Assembly (NCBI GenBank): GCA_021793375.1
Contig: JAJYSY010000008.1
Location: 1-64,000 of the forward strand
Direction: 5' to 3'
Source: Bacteroidota bacterium
Lineage (GTDB): Bacteria; Bacteroidota; Bacteroidia; Flavobacteriales; Flavobacteriaceae
Length of the DNA: 64,000 bases
In this document: piece after piece, positions 27,319-35,200 of the stretch
Position numbering within the stretch: position 1 is the stretch's first letter
Layout of the letters: each line of letters opens with the position of its first letter
Position numbers and translations under genes: made by a program
Notes under the pieces: model-generated
Told to the model about the DNA's origin: nothing
Databases searched by the model: none
Seen by the model: the letters and a program-made list of their open reading frames with translations, nothing else

Positions 27319-27336
27319 ATATGATGAAGATCATAT
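27319..27336. promoter_or_regulatory. FNR/CRP-geometry operator upstream of the cytochrome c-nosZ genes
   Basis: ATATGAT-GAAG-ATCATAT is a perfect 7-bp inverted repeat with a 4-base spacer. The inner TGAT-N4-ATCA equals the core of the FNR consensus TTGAT-N4-ATCAA. Its centre lies about 108 bases before the cytochrome c ATG and roughly 60-65 bases before the transcription start implied by the promoter at 27356-27386, suiting an activator site. Confidence 0.7.
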
Positions 27337-27355
27337 CAGTTCACTTTTTAAATCA

Positions 27356-27386
27356 TTGTATGTGGGGAACTTCCATTGTATTTTTA
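27356..27386 (+). promoter_or_regulatory. Candidate promoter of the nos operon
   Basis: TTG at 27356-27358, a 20-base spacer and TATTTTTA at 27379-27386 approximate the Bacteroidota -33/-7 pattern (the last base is A instead of G). It sits 20 bases downstream of the FNR-like dyad and 50 bases before the cytochrome c ATG. Confidence 0.5.
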
Positions 27387-27435
27387 CATAAAAATTATAT
27401 CTCAAATAAATAAAAAATCAATATCTCAAAAAATT

Positions 27436-27927
27436 ATGAAAAAGATTGTATTATCATTCGCTTTACTTGGATTATTAGTAGGTTGTGGCAATAATGAAAA
27501 CAAAAAAACAACTCAAAATTCAAGTTCAGAAAAGCCAAAAACAGAACAAAAAGAAGAAATAACTTATGATAAAGTCGATGGCGTTGCTGTTGATATGGAT
27601 AATAAAGGAGTAGGCCCTGTAGATTCCGTTGAATTTGCAGATGAAATCGATCAAGATTTAGCAGAAAAAGGAAATGAAGTTTATGATGTAAACTGCTTAG
27701 CATGTCATAAAACAGATAAGAAGTTTATTGGTCCTGCGCCAAAAGGAATTTTTGAACGTCGTTCTCCGGAATGGGTAATGAATATGATTCTTAATCCGGA
27801 AAGAATGGTAAAAGAGGACCCTATTGCAAAACAATTATTAAAAGAATATAACGGATCACCTATGGCTAATCAAGGTTTAACAGAAGATGAAGCCAGAGCG
27901 ATTTTGGAATATTTCAGAACTCTATAA
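27436..27927 (+). CDS. Lipoprotein c-type cytochrome of the nos cluster
   Basis: A 163-residue protein from the ATG at 27436. The signal peptide ends in LLVGCGNN (lipobox), then comes an acidic Glu/Lys/Gln linker to about residue 65. The cytochrome c domain has the haem-binding motif CLACH, and the downstream methionine in GSPMANQGL is a likely sixth ligand. A single-haem lipoprotein cytochrome just upstream of nosZ is a plausible electron donor to NosZ. The in-frame 20-codon upstream extension is rejected because it lacks a signal peptide. The nosZ ATG follows after 37 bases. Confidence 0.88.
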   Translation: MKKIVLSFALLGLLVGCGNNENKKTTQNSSSEKPKTEQKEEITYDKVDGVAVDMDNKGVGPVDSVEFADEIDQDLAEKGNEVYDVNCLACHKTDKKFIGPAPKGIFERRSPEWVMNMILNPERMVKEDPIAKQLLKEYNGSPMANQGLTEDEARAILEYFRTL

Positions 27928-27964
27928 ATAAAAACAATTAACAACCCTTTAAATTTTAACAATT

Positions 27965-29941
27965 ATGAAACGGATTTTTCGATTATTCGGTCTTGCGTTA
28001 GCTACTTCAGCCATAATTTCATGTACTCCCGGAGGAGCTAATGGCAATTCGAGTAGTTCAAGCAAAAAAAGTGCAGCTGAAAAAGCTTATGTTGCTCCAG
28101 GAGAATACGATGAGTATTACGGATTTTTATCCGGTGGTTTTAGCGGACAAGTTTATGCTTATGGATTTCCATCGGCGAGACTTTTAAAAATCTTACCGGT
28201 TTTCTCTCAAGATCCACAATCAGGATATGGATATAGTGAAGAAACTAAGCCTATGCTTGAAACCTCTTATGGTTTTATTCCTTGGGATGATTTACACCAC
28301 CCTGATATTTCTCAAACAAATGGAGAACTTGACGGTCGTTGGGTTTTTGCCAACGCAAACAACACCCCGCGTATTGCTCGAATCAGCTTAACTGATTTTG
28401 AAACTCAGGAAATTATTGAAATTCCAAACTCTGCCGGAAACCACAACTCTGCTTTTGTAACAGAAAACACAGAGTATGTTGTAGCAGGAACACGTTTTGG
28501 AGTTCCAATTCCGCAAAAGGATATGCCAATTAAAGATTATAAAGGAAACTTTCAAGCTTCAACTTCTTTTATCAGTGTAGACCAAGAAACCGGAGCTATG
28601 GATTTGGCTTTCCAAATCAGACTACCGGGATTTAACTATGACTTGGCACACCCGGGAAGAGATAAATCTCACGGTTGGATGTTCTTCACCACTTATAACA
28701 CAGAAGAAGCACACACTTTATTAGAGGTAAACTCTGCTGAGCGTGATAAAGACTTTATTACTGCAATCAACTGGAAAAAAGCAGAGGAATACATCAAAGA
28801 AGGAAAAGGGAAAATTGAAAAAGCAAAATATGCACACAACGTATTTGACAGTCAAACTCATACAGCTACTTCTACAATGAAAGATGAAGTATTAGTTTTA
28901 GATCCTGCTGAATTACCCGGAATTGTATATTTTATTCCTTCTGCTAAATCTCCTCACGGAGTGGATGTTGACCCAACAGGAGAGTATATTGTAAGTAATG
29001 GTAAACTTTCTGCCAATGTTGTTGTACACTCTTTTAGCAAAATAAAAGAAGCTATCGACAATGAAAATTTTGTAGATGAAGTTTATGGAATTCCAATTTT
29101 AGATTTTGATGAAACCCTTGCCGGAATTGTTGAACAACCTGGTATTGGACCACTACACACAGAGTTTGATGAGAGAGGAAATGCTTATACTACTTTCTTT
29201 ATTTCTTCTGAAATTGTAAAGTGGGATGTAAAAACACAAGAAATTCTTGATCGTCATGATGTTTATTATTCTCCGGGACACTTATCTATTCCTGGCGGAA
29301 ACAGTAGAAAACCGGATGGAAAATACCTACTTTCTATGAATAAAATAACCAAAGATCGTTATTTACCGGTAGGTCCTGAAATGAATCAGCCCGGACAATT
29401 ATTTGATATTTCCGGAGATAAAATGGAAATGATTCTTGATTTCCCAATGATTGGAGAACCGCATTATGCGTCTATGATTCACGCAGATAAAATTAAAGAT
29501 AAATCACGTAAAATTTACAGATTATCAAGCGAAAACGATCACGAAAGAGTGGTCAAAAGCTCTAAAGATGTTCGTATAGAAAGAGATGGAAAGAATGTTC
29601 ACGTATATATGGGAATGATCAGAAGTCACTTTAATCCAGATAATATTGAAGGAATTAAAATGGGCGATAAGGTTCACTTCCACATTACTAATATGGAACA
29701 AGATTTTGATATCCCACACGGATTTGCTGTAATGGGAGCAAACAACTCAGAGTTGTTAATCGTTCCTGGGCAAACAAAAACTTTAGTTTGGGAACCACAA
29801 GACGTAGGAATTTATCCTTTCTATTGTACAGATTTCTGTTCAGCTCTTCACCAAGAAATGCAAGGATATATCAGAGTTTCTCCAGAAGATTCAGATATTG
29901 AATTGTCTTGGTCATTGGATGATGATGTCCATACTAATTAA
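27965..29941 (+). CDS. nosZ: Nitrous oxide reductase, clade II type
   Basis: A 658-residue periplasmic copper enzyme that reduces N2O to N2. The signal peptide is Sec-like with a lipobox (SAIISCTPGG) and lacks a twin-arginine motif, a clade II trait. CuZ ligands are visible as LHHP (His111, His112), GNHNS, SPHGVD, GPLHTEFD, SPGHLS and EPHYAS, seven histidines in order. The C-terminal cupredoxin domain carries the CuA motif CTDFCSALHQEM (Cys621, Cys625, His629, Met632). All catalytic features are intact. Two hairpins separate it from the NosB-like gene. Confidence 0.97.
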   Translation: MKRIFRLFGLALATSAIISCTPGGANGNSSSSSKKSAAEKAYVAPGEYDEYYGFLSGGFSGQVYAYGFPSARLLKILPVFSQDPQSGYGYSEETKPMLETSYGFIPWDDLHHPDISQTNGELDGRWVFANANNTPRIARISLTDFETQEIIEIPNSAGNHNSAFVTENTEYVVAGTRFGVPIPQKDMPIKDYKGNFQASTSFISVDQETGAMDLAFQIRLPGFNYDLAHPGRDKSHGWMFFTTYNTEEAHTLLEVNSAERDKDFITAINWKKAEEYIKEGKGKIEKAKYAHNVFDSQTHTATSTMKDEVLVLDPAELPGIVYFIPSAKSPHGVDVDPTGEYIVSNGKLSANVVVHSFSKIKEAIDNENFVDEVYGIPILDFDETLAGIVEQPGIGPLHTEFDERGNAYTTFFISSEIVKWDVKTQEILDRHDVYYSPGHLSIPGGNSRKPDGKYLLSMNKITKDRYLPVGPEMNQPGQLFDISGDKMEMILDFPMIGEPHYASMIHADKIKDKSRKIYRLSSENDHERVVKSSKDVRIERDGKNVHVYMGMIRSHFNPDNIEGIKMGDKVHFHITNMEQDFDIPHGFAVMGANNSELLIVPGQTKTLVWEPQDVGIYPFYCTDFCSALHQEMQGYIRVSPEDSDIELSWSLDDDVHTN

Positions 29942-29956
29942 TTTAGGTTTGTTTTG

Positions 29957-30035
29957 GTAAGAAGTTTTTAGAGAGCGAACTTCTTACAAAAAAGAGTTTG
30001 GCGGAGTGGGATAAGAATGCAGGCTTCGCCAAACT
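29957..30035 (+). other. Tandem hairpins between nosZ and the NosB-like gene
   Basis: The first stem pairs GTAAGAAGTT (29957-29966) with AACTTCTTAC (29978-29987). The second pairs AGTTTGGCGGAG (29995-30006) with CTTCGCCAAACT (30024-30035), allowing one G-U pair. Neither is followed by a strong T run, so attenuation or 3'-end protection of nosZ mRNA is more likely than complete termination. Confidence 0.6.
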
Positions 30036-30082
30036 TCTCTAAAAAACACACCACTTTTTATAATCTCATAAAACACTTAACC

Positions 30083-30694
30083 ATGAAAAAAGCCGGAATT
30101 TTAATGATCATCGGCTCTGCTTTACTACTTGGATTATTCTTTTTCCCTTTGTGGCACATCCATTTGATTGCTCCACAATATCCAGAAGGACTTGGAATGA
30201 ATATTCACATTTATGATATTGAAGGAGTCGAAGAATTCGATTTAGCAAATATAGACATGCTCAATCACTACATCGGAATGAAAACAATCCCTAAAGCACA
30301 TGAAATGTGGGAATTTACAGTTTTTCCAATAGTTGTCGGAGGAATGGCAGCAATCGGAATTATTTTAGGATTCTTAGGATTTTTAAAGAAAATAAACCCA
30401 AAAGCTTTCTTAGGCTGGCTCATCACTATGGGTGTTTTAGGTTTGTTAGGAATGTATGACTTCAACCAATGGTTGTTGGACTATGGAACAGATTTAGACC
30501 CTAATGCGAGTATTAGATTATTAGATGCAGACGGAAATCCTATGACTTATAAACCTCCGTTAATTGGCCATGTTAAACTCTTAAACTTTGATGTTGATTC
30601 TTGGCCACATACCGGAGCTTATTTGATGTTTGTAGGGTTAATCTTAGTTTTCTTAGCTTATTTAATTGGAATAAAAAAATATAAAAAAGTTTAA
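30083..30694 (+). CDS. nosB: NosB-like membrane protein of the nos cluster
   Basis: A 203-residue protein with four predicted transmembrane helices (about residues 3-23, 75-97, 103-122 and 172-195). A periplasmic loop after the first helix contains HIHLIAPQYPEGLGMNIHIYDIEGV. Proteins of this size and position are conserved in clade II nos clusters and named NosB; their role in N2O reduction is not settled. The ATG at 30083 is chosen because it begins the signal-anchor; the open frame extends 22 codons upstream into the hairpin region. nosL follows 5 bases later. Confidence 0.75.
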   Translation: MKKAGILMIIGSALLLGLFFFPLWHIHLIAPQYPEGLGMNIHIYDIEGVEEFDLANIDMLNHYIGMKTIPKAHEMWEFTVFPIVVGGMAAIGIILGFLGFLKKINPKAFLGWLITMGVLGLLGMYDFNQWLLDYGTDLDPNASIRLLDADGNPMTYKPPLIGHVKLLNFDVDSWPHTGAYLMFVGLILVFLAYLIGIKKYKKV

Positions 30695-30699
30695 AAAAC

Positions 30700-31152
30700 A
30701 TGAAAAAAACAGCTTATCTCTTATTGCTATCTATATTTTTTATTTCTTGTAGTAAAAATATAGAACCCATTGCCTACGGAGAAGAATCTTGCGATTTTTG
30801 TATGATGACAATTGTTGATCAATCTCACGCAGCACAATTAGTTACTCAAAAAGGGAAAAACTATAAATTTGATGCTACAGAATGTATGATCAACTATTTA
30901 GAACAGCACAATAATGAAAAAGAAATGCTACACATTCTTTCTGCTGATTACACAAATCCCGGAAATATGATTGAGGTTACTGAAGCTACTTTTCTGATTT
31001 CAGAAAATATTCCCAGCCCAATGGGGGAATTCTTATCTGCTGTTAAAGAAAAAGATCAAGCAGAAGAGCTTCAAAAAGAATATGAAGGAGAACTCTTTGA
31101 TTGGAGTTCTGTAAAACAACAAATTTCAAAACACTCAAATGTAAAGAATTAA
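30700..31152 (+). CDS. nosL: NosL copper chaperone lipoprotein
   Basis: A 150-residue predicted outer- or inner-membrane lipoprotein (lipobox FFISC). The conserved NosL motif CDFCMMTI follows at about residue 30, with KFDATECMINYL downstream. NosL binds Cu(I) and delivers it for CuZ assembly in NosZ. The copper-binding Cys and Met residues are present. The gene lies between the NosB-like gene and nosD in the same transcription unit. Confidence 0.9.
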   Translation: MKKTAYLLLLSIFFISCSKNIEPIAYGEESCDFCMMTIVDQSHAAQLVTQKGKNYKFDATECMINYLEQHNNEKEMLHILSADYTNPGNMIEVTEATFLISENIPSPMGEFLSAVKEKDQAEELQKEYEGELFDWSSVKQQISKHSNVKN

Positions 31153-31157
31153 ACAAA

Positions 31158-32402
31158 TTGTATAAAAAAACTCAACTCATCATACTAATAGGTTTTTTAA
31201 TTCCTTTTTTTTCCATGGCTACCACTATTGAAGTTTGTCAAAATTGTGAAATAAATCGTATCGCTAAAGCAATAGAATTAGCAAAAGAAGGAGATACGAT
31301 TTTAGTAAAGAAAGGAACTTATCAAGAAACCGGTCTAACAATTGACAAGCCGCTTACTTTAAAAACAGAAGAAGGTGCAATTATCGACGGACAAAACCAA
31401 GGAGAGATTATCCTGATCACTTCTGATGGCGTAACCATAGATGGTTTTGAAATCATCAATGTGGGTTCAAGCCATTTAGAAGATTATTCTGCTGTTCGCA
31501 TCAGAAGAAGTGAACAATTCCTGATTCAAAATTTAATAGTTCGCAATCCTTTTTTTGCCATCTATTTAGAAAAATCAAAAAATGGAATTGTAAGAAATAA
31601 TAAAATCTATGGAAATGCCAAAAGTGAATTCAACTCAGGAAATGGAATTCAACTTTGGTACAGTCATGAAAATCTAATTGAAAACAACGAAGTTTTGCAA
31701 ATGCGAGATGGTATTTATTTTGAATTTTCAAATCACAACACCATCAACAATAATATCAGCCAAAACAATGTAAGATATGGATTGCATTTTATGTTTTCTC
31801 ACAATGATTTAATCAAAGGAAACTCATATATAAACAATGGAGCCGGAATTGCTATTATGTTTTCTAAACATATGAAAATGCACCACAACACTTTTCAAGA
31901 CAATTGGGGTTCCGCTGCTTATGGCGTGCTTTTAAAAGAAGCTGTTGATGCAGAAATAACACACAACACTTTTCAGAGAAACACCACTGCCATAAATGTA
32001 GAAGGCTCTACCAGAATTAATTACAAACACAATGATTTTATCAGTAATGGTTGGGCGATAAACTCAAGAGGAGCCAATTATAAAAACATTTTTACGAAAA
32101 ATAATTTTTTAAACAACTCTTTTGATTTAGCTTACAAAGGCGGAATGAACAACAATAGTTTTAACGGAAATTATTGGAGCGATTATAACGGATATGATTT
32201 AAACAGAGATGGAATTGGAGATGTCCCCTATCGCCCGGTGAAATTATTTTCTCATTTGGTTCACAAATCCCCGGAAGCAATTATTCTGCTACGAAGTATG
32301 TTTATAGATATTGTAGATTTTTCAGAAAAAGTTTCTCCGGTTTTTACACCAGATAAACTCATTGATGAATCTCCAAGTATGAAAATGATAACCCATGATT
32401 GA
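31158..32402 (+). CDS. nosD: NosD, periplasmic copper-site maturation protein
   Basis: A 414-residue parallel beta-helix protein of the NosD/CASH family. A signal peptide (YKKTQLIILIGFLIPFFSMA) is followed by repeated turns such as GIVRNNKIYG, NLIENNEV, NTINNNIS, DLIKGNSY and a conserved NGNYWSDYNGYDLN. NosD works with NosF and NosY in NosZ metallation. The open frame starts inside nosL, but the TTG at 31158, six bases after the nosL stop, gives a clean signal peptide. The stop overlaps nosF by eight bases. Confidence 0.92.
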   Translation: MYKKTQLIILIGFLIPFFSMATTIEVCQNCEINRIAKAIELAKEGDTILVKKGTYQETGLTIDKPLTLKTEEGAIIDGQNQGEIILITSDGVTIDGFEIINVGSSHLEDYSAVRIRRSEQFLIQNLIVRNPFFAIYLEKSKNGIVRNNKIYGNAKSEFNSGNGIQLWYSHENLIENNEVLQMRDGIYFEFSNHNTINNNISQNNVRYGLHFMFSHNDLIKGNSYINNGAGIAIMFSKHMKMHHNTFQDNWGSAAYGVLLKEAVDAEITHNTFQRNTTAINVEGSTRINYKHNDFISNGWAINSRGANYKNIFTKNNFLNNSFDLAYKGGMNNNSFNGNYWSDYNGYDLNRDGIGDVPYRPVKLFSHLVHKSPEAIILLRSMFIDIVDFSEKVSPVFTPDKLIDESPSMKMITHD

Positions 32403-33108
32403 AATTATAGATTTACATAAGAATTTTGGTAAAAATGAAGTGCTCAAAGGAATCGATTTAACCATTGACAGCAAAGGAGTTTTTGCCATATTGGGTCCAA
32501 ACGGATCAGGAAAAACAACTTTGATAAAAAGTATTTTAGGAATGGTTTTACCCACTTCCGGAGAAATTAAAATCAACGGTTCTTCCATCAAAAAAAACTG
32601 GGAATACAGAAAATCTATTGATTATCTACCACAAATTGCAAATTTCCCGGCTAACTTAAGAGTGAAAGAGCTATTCAAAATGATCAAAGACTTAAGAAAA
32701 TGTCCGGATTACGATGAAACTCCTTACGTCAAAAGATTAGGATTAGAACCGCATCTTGACAAAAGACTCAGCAATCTTTCAGGAGGAACTAAACAAAAAG
32801 TAAACCTGACTTTGACATTTCTTTTTGACAGTCCGTTCATTATTTTAGATGAGCCCACCACAGGTTTAGATCCTGCTGCTCTTATTATTTTAAGAGAAAT
32901 GATTCAAGAAGAAAAAGACAAAGGAAAAATCATCTTGGTTACTTCTCATATTATGAATTTTGTTGAAGAAATCTCTGATGAAATCGTTTTTCTTTTAGAA
33001 GGAAAAGTTTATTTCAGAGGTTCAGGAGATGATTTAAAAGAAGAAACCAATCAGCCAAGTTTAGAAATGGCAATTGCTAATTTATTGAAAGAAACAGAAT
33101 ATGCTTAA
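32395..33108 (+). CDS. nosF: NosF, ABC transporter ATP-binding protein
   Basis: A 237-residue ABC ATPase with Walker A GPNGSGKTT, signature LSGGTKQKV and Walker B IILDEPTTGLDP, plus a switch histidine in VTSHIM. It energises the NosFY membrane complex that supports NosD and NosZ copper-cluster assembly. It overlaps both nosD and nosY by eight bases, indicating tight translational coupling. Confidence 0.93.
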   Translation: MIEIIDLHKNFGKNEVLKGIDLTIDSKGVFAILGPNGSGKTTLIKSILGMVLPTSGEIKINGSSIKKNWEYRKSIDYLPQIANFPANLRVKELFKMIKDLRKCPDYDETPYVKRLGLEPHLDKRLSNLSGGTKQKVNLTLTFLFDSPFIILDEPTTGLDPAALIILREMIQEEKDKGKIILVTSHIMNFVEEISDEIVFLLEGKVYFRGSGDDLKEETNQPSLEMAIANLLKETEYA

Positions 33109-33883
33109 AATTTTAAAATATAGTTTTTTCGATCTTATACGTAGCCGTTGGAGTTATGTATATTTAATATTTTACTTCTTGTTAAGTGTAGTTTTGCTTT
33201 TCTTAAATCCGAGTTTATCAAAAGCTATTCTAACCTTGATGAATGTTATCATTCTTCTTGTTCCTTTGATTGGAACCATTTTTGGAGTAATGTATTATTA
33301 TAATTCAAAAGAATTTACAGAACTTTTATTAGCACTCCCCATCAAGAGAAGCTCCATTTTTTTAGGACAGTTTTTCGGGGTAGCCATATCGCTTTCCTTA
33401 AGTTTAATATTAGGTTTAGGAATTCCATTTATCATTTATGGGATATTTAATTCTACTGCGATTTTAGAATTTTCTCTGCTGATTTTATTAGGAACTTTTT
33501 TGAGTTTTATTTTTTCGGGGATTTCTTATTATATCGCCCTCAGCAATGAAAATAGAATTAAAGGATTTGGTTTTGCTATTTTGGTTTGGCTTTTTATGGC
33601 CGTAATTTATGATGGAATTTTCCTCATTGCTTTAAACATGTTTAGTGATTATCCTTTAGATAAATTTGCTCTGATTGCCAGTTTGTCCAATCCAATAGAT
33701 TTATCTCGAGTGATGATGTTATTAAAATTAGATATTTCAGCTTTATTAGGATATACCGGGGCACTTTTCAAAAACTTTTTCGGAAGTAATATGGGAAGTA
33801 TTATCGCCTTTTGCATTTTAGTAATATGGACGGTTTTCCCAATTTTAGCTTTGAAAATAAAATCTGCTAAGAAAGACTTCTAA
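33101..33883 (+). CDS. nosY: NosY, ABC transporter permease
   Basis: A 260-residue membrane protein with six hydrophobic segments (about 18-35, 40-68, 95-120, 122-150, 157-180 and 230-253). The conserved EFTELLLALPIKRSSIFLGQF stretch of NosY/ABC-2 permeases lies after the second. It pairs with NosF. It is the last gene before a strong terminator, so it ends the main nos transcript. Confidence 0.9.
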   Translation: MLKILKYSFFDLIRSRWSYVYLIFYFLLSVVLLFLNPSLSKAILTLMNVIILLVPLIGTIFGVMYYYNSKEFTELLLALPIKRSSIFLGQFFGVAISLSLSLILGLGIPFIIYGIFNSTAILEFSLLILLGTFLSFIFSGISYYIALSNENRIKGFGFAILVWLFMAVIYDGIFLIALNMFSDYPLDKFALIASLSNPIDLSRVMMLLKLDISALLGYTGALFKNFFGSNMGSIIAFCILVIWTVFPILALKIKSAKKDF

Positions 33884-33934
33884 CCAATTCTGCATAAGAG
33901 ATTTAAATAGTTGTTTTTTGTTTGATCTTAGCAA

Positions 33935-33991
33935 AAGGTGTTTTTAATTTGAAGAGTTTACTCAACATTTTAAAAACACCTTATTTTTTTT
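33935..33991 (+). terminator. Terminator of the nos operon
   Basis: AAGGTGTTTTTAA (33935-33947) pairs perfectly with TTAAAAACACCTT (33970-33982), followed by an eight-base T run. Confidence 0.9.
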
Positions 33992-34010
33992 AAAACATTA
34001 AAACTTTTGT

Positions 34011-34062
34011 GTAACTATGGTTACTTTTAAATCTATTATAAAGTGACAACTTTGTTAACAAA
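34011..34062. promoter_or_regulatory. Two dyads upstream of the DUF2892-thioredoxin pair
   Basis: GTAAC-TATG-GTTAC (34011-34024) is a 5-bp dyad with a 4-base spacer, and TTTGTTAACAAA (34051-34062) is a perfect 12-bp palindrome ending ten bases before the ATG. Both could be operators. No full -33/-7 pair was identified. Confidence 0.4.
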
Positions 34063-34071
34063 TAAAAAGCT

Positions 34072-34296
34072 ATGCTAAAAAACTGGACATTCACCCGTGT
34101 GATATATATTTTGATAGGAGGATATACTGCCATTTCTGCTGTTATGGAGCAAGATTGGCTGTTTGCTGTCATAGGTTTACTTTTTGCAGGAATGGGTGTT
34201 TTTAAAGTAGGTTGTGCAGGAAAATCCTGTCAAATTTCAAATACCAAAACAAAAAATACAAATACAAACGAAATTGAATACGAAGAAATAAAATAA
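34072..34296 (+). CDS. DUF2892-like small membrane protein
   Basis: A 74-residue protein with two transmembrane segments (about residues 5-25 and 30-47) in the order RVIYILIGGYTAISAVM and WLFAVIGLLFAGMGVFKVGC, typical of DUF2892 and YgaP-type membrane domains. Two cysteines (VGCAGKSCQ) follow the second helix, and the tail is Asn/Thr/Glu-rich. Its stop is 6 bases before the thioredoxin gene, so a thiol-redox partnership is plausible but unproven. Confidence 0.75.
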   Translation: MLKNWTFTRVIYILIGGYTAISAVMEQDWLFAVIGLLFAGMGVFKVGCAGKSCQISNTKTKNTNTNEIEYEEIK

Positions 34297-34302
34297 ATAA
34301 TT

Positions 34303-34605
34303 ATGACAAAATTTTCAGAAATAATAAATTCAGACAAACCGGTTTTAGTTGATTTTCATGCCACTTGGTGTGGACCTTGTAAAATGATGAATCCAATTCT
34401 TGAAGAGCTAAAAACAGAAATTGGAGAACAAGCTAAAATCATAAAAATTGATGTAGATAAAAACCCTTCCGCCGCACAAGCTTATAATGTTATGGGAGTT
34501 CCGACATTAATTTTATTTAAAAACAAAGAAATTTTATGGAGAAAATCAGGAGTGGTTCCCGCTGATCAATTAAAAGAAATTATCAATCAGCATTCCGCTG
34601 AATAA
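34303..34605 (+). CDS. Thioredoxin
   Basis: A 100-residue thioredoxin with active site WCGPCK at about residues 24-29, preceded by VLVDFHATW, a cis-proline in [12 protein letters not shown], and no signal peptide, so it acts in the cytosol. It forms a two-gene unit with the DUF2892 protein and could reduce that protein's cysteine pair. It ends before a strong inverted repeat. Confidence 0.93.
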   Translation: MTKFSEIINSDKPVLVDFHATWCGPCKMMNPILEELKTEIGEQAKIIKIDVDKNPSAAQAYNVMGVPTLILFKNKEILWRKSGVVPADQLKEIINQHSAE

Positions 34606-34636
34606 ATTCTTCATAAATTAGGTGTTAATTGTTTTT

Positions 34637-34692
34637 ACTCTTTTGATTTTTAGCCGTTATACTTTAAGAAGACAGCTAAAAATCAAAAGAGT
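34637..34692. terminator. Long perfect hairpin, likely terminator of the thioredoxin gene
   Basis: ACTCTTTTGATTTTTAGC (34637-34654) and GCTAAAAATCAAAAGAGT (34675-34692) are exact 18-bp inverted arms with a 20-base loop. The tract after it is T-rich but interrupted (TGTTTATTTTTG). Confidence 0.7.
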
Positions 34693-34696
34693 TGTT

Positions 34697-34704
34697 TATT
34701 TTTG
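34697..34704 (+). promoter_or_regulatory. -7 element before the DUF2269-like gene
   Basis: TATTTTTG, five bases after the right arm of the 34637-34692 hairpin and 41 bases before the ATG at 34745. Confidence 0.45.
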
Positions 34705-34744
34705 CAAAACTTAAAACAGCTTTTTCTGCTGATAAAGTTCTGCT

Positions 34745-35197
34745 ATGACTCTTTATTCTTTTTTACTTTTAATACATGTTTTTTCTGCCATCCTCGGATT
34801 AGGTCCGGGTTTTATCATGATTTATATTGTTACCAAAGCAAAAAATATGACAGAATTAAAACATGCTTATTTCATTAGAAACAGAGTGCATGTTTTTGTA
34901 ATGGTTGGCGGAACTTTACTTTTGCTCACCGGATTATTAATGGGTTTTCTTAATCCCGGATTATTTCAAGCCGGTTGGTATATCACCAGTTTAACCTTAT
35001 TTTTAATAGCTTTAGCTTTTGGGCCGCTTATTTTATCGCCAAAATCAAAACCCGTAAAAACACTGCTCAAAAATTATAAAGGCGAAAAAATACCTGAAGA
35101 ATATTATCGTTTATCCAAAGAGTTATTCTTTTATGAAAGAATTGAAAATGTGATTTTTCTGATTATTATTGTTTTAATGATTTTAAAACCTTTTTAA
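34745..35197 (+). CDS. DUF2269-like integral membrane protein
   Basis: A 150-residue protein with four transmembrane helices (about 5-27, 48-68, 77-98 and 130-148). The first helix segment LLLIHVFSAILGLGPGFIMIY, with its histidine, and the R-H-F motif of the second resemble DUF2269 proteins. The function is unknown. It is monocistronic and convergent with the PorT-like gene. Confidence 0.7.
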   Translation: MTLYSFLLLIHVFSAILGLGPGFIMIYIVTKAKNMTELKHAYFIRNRVHVFVMVGGTLLLLTGLLMGFLNPGLFQAGWYITSLTLFLIALAFGPLILSPKSKPVKTLLKNYKGEKIPEEYYRLSKELFFYERIENVIFLIIIVLMILKPF

Positions 35198-35200
35198 AAT

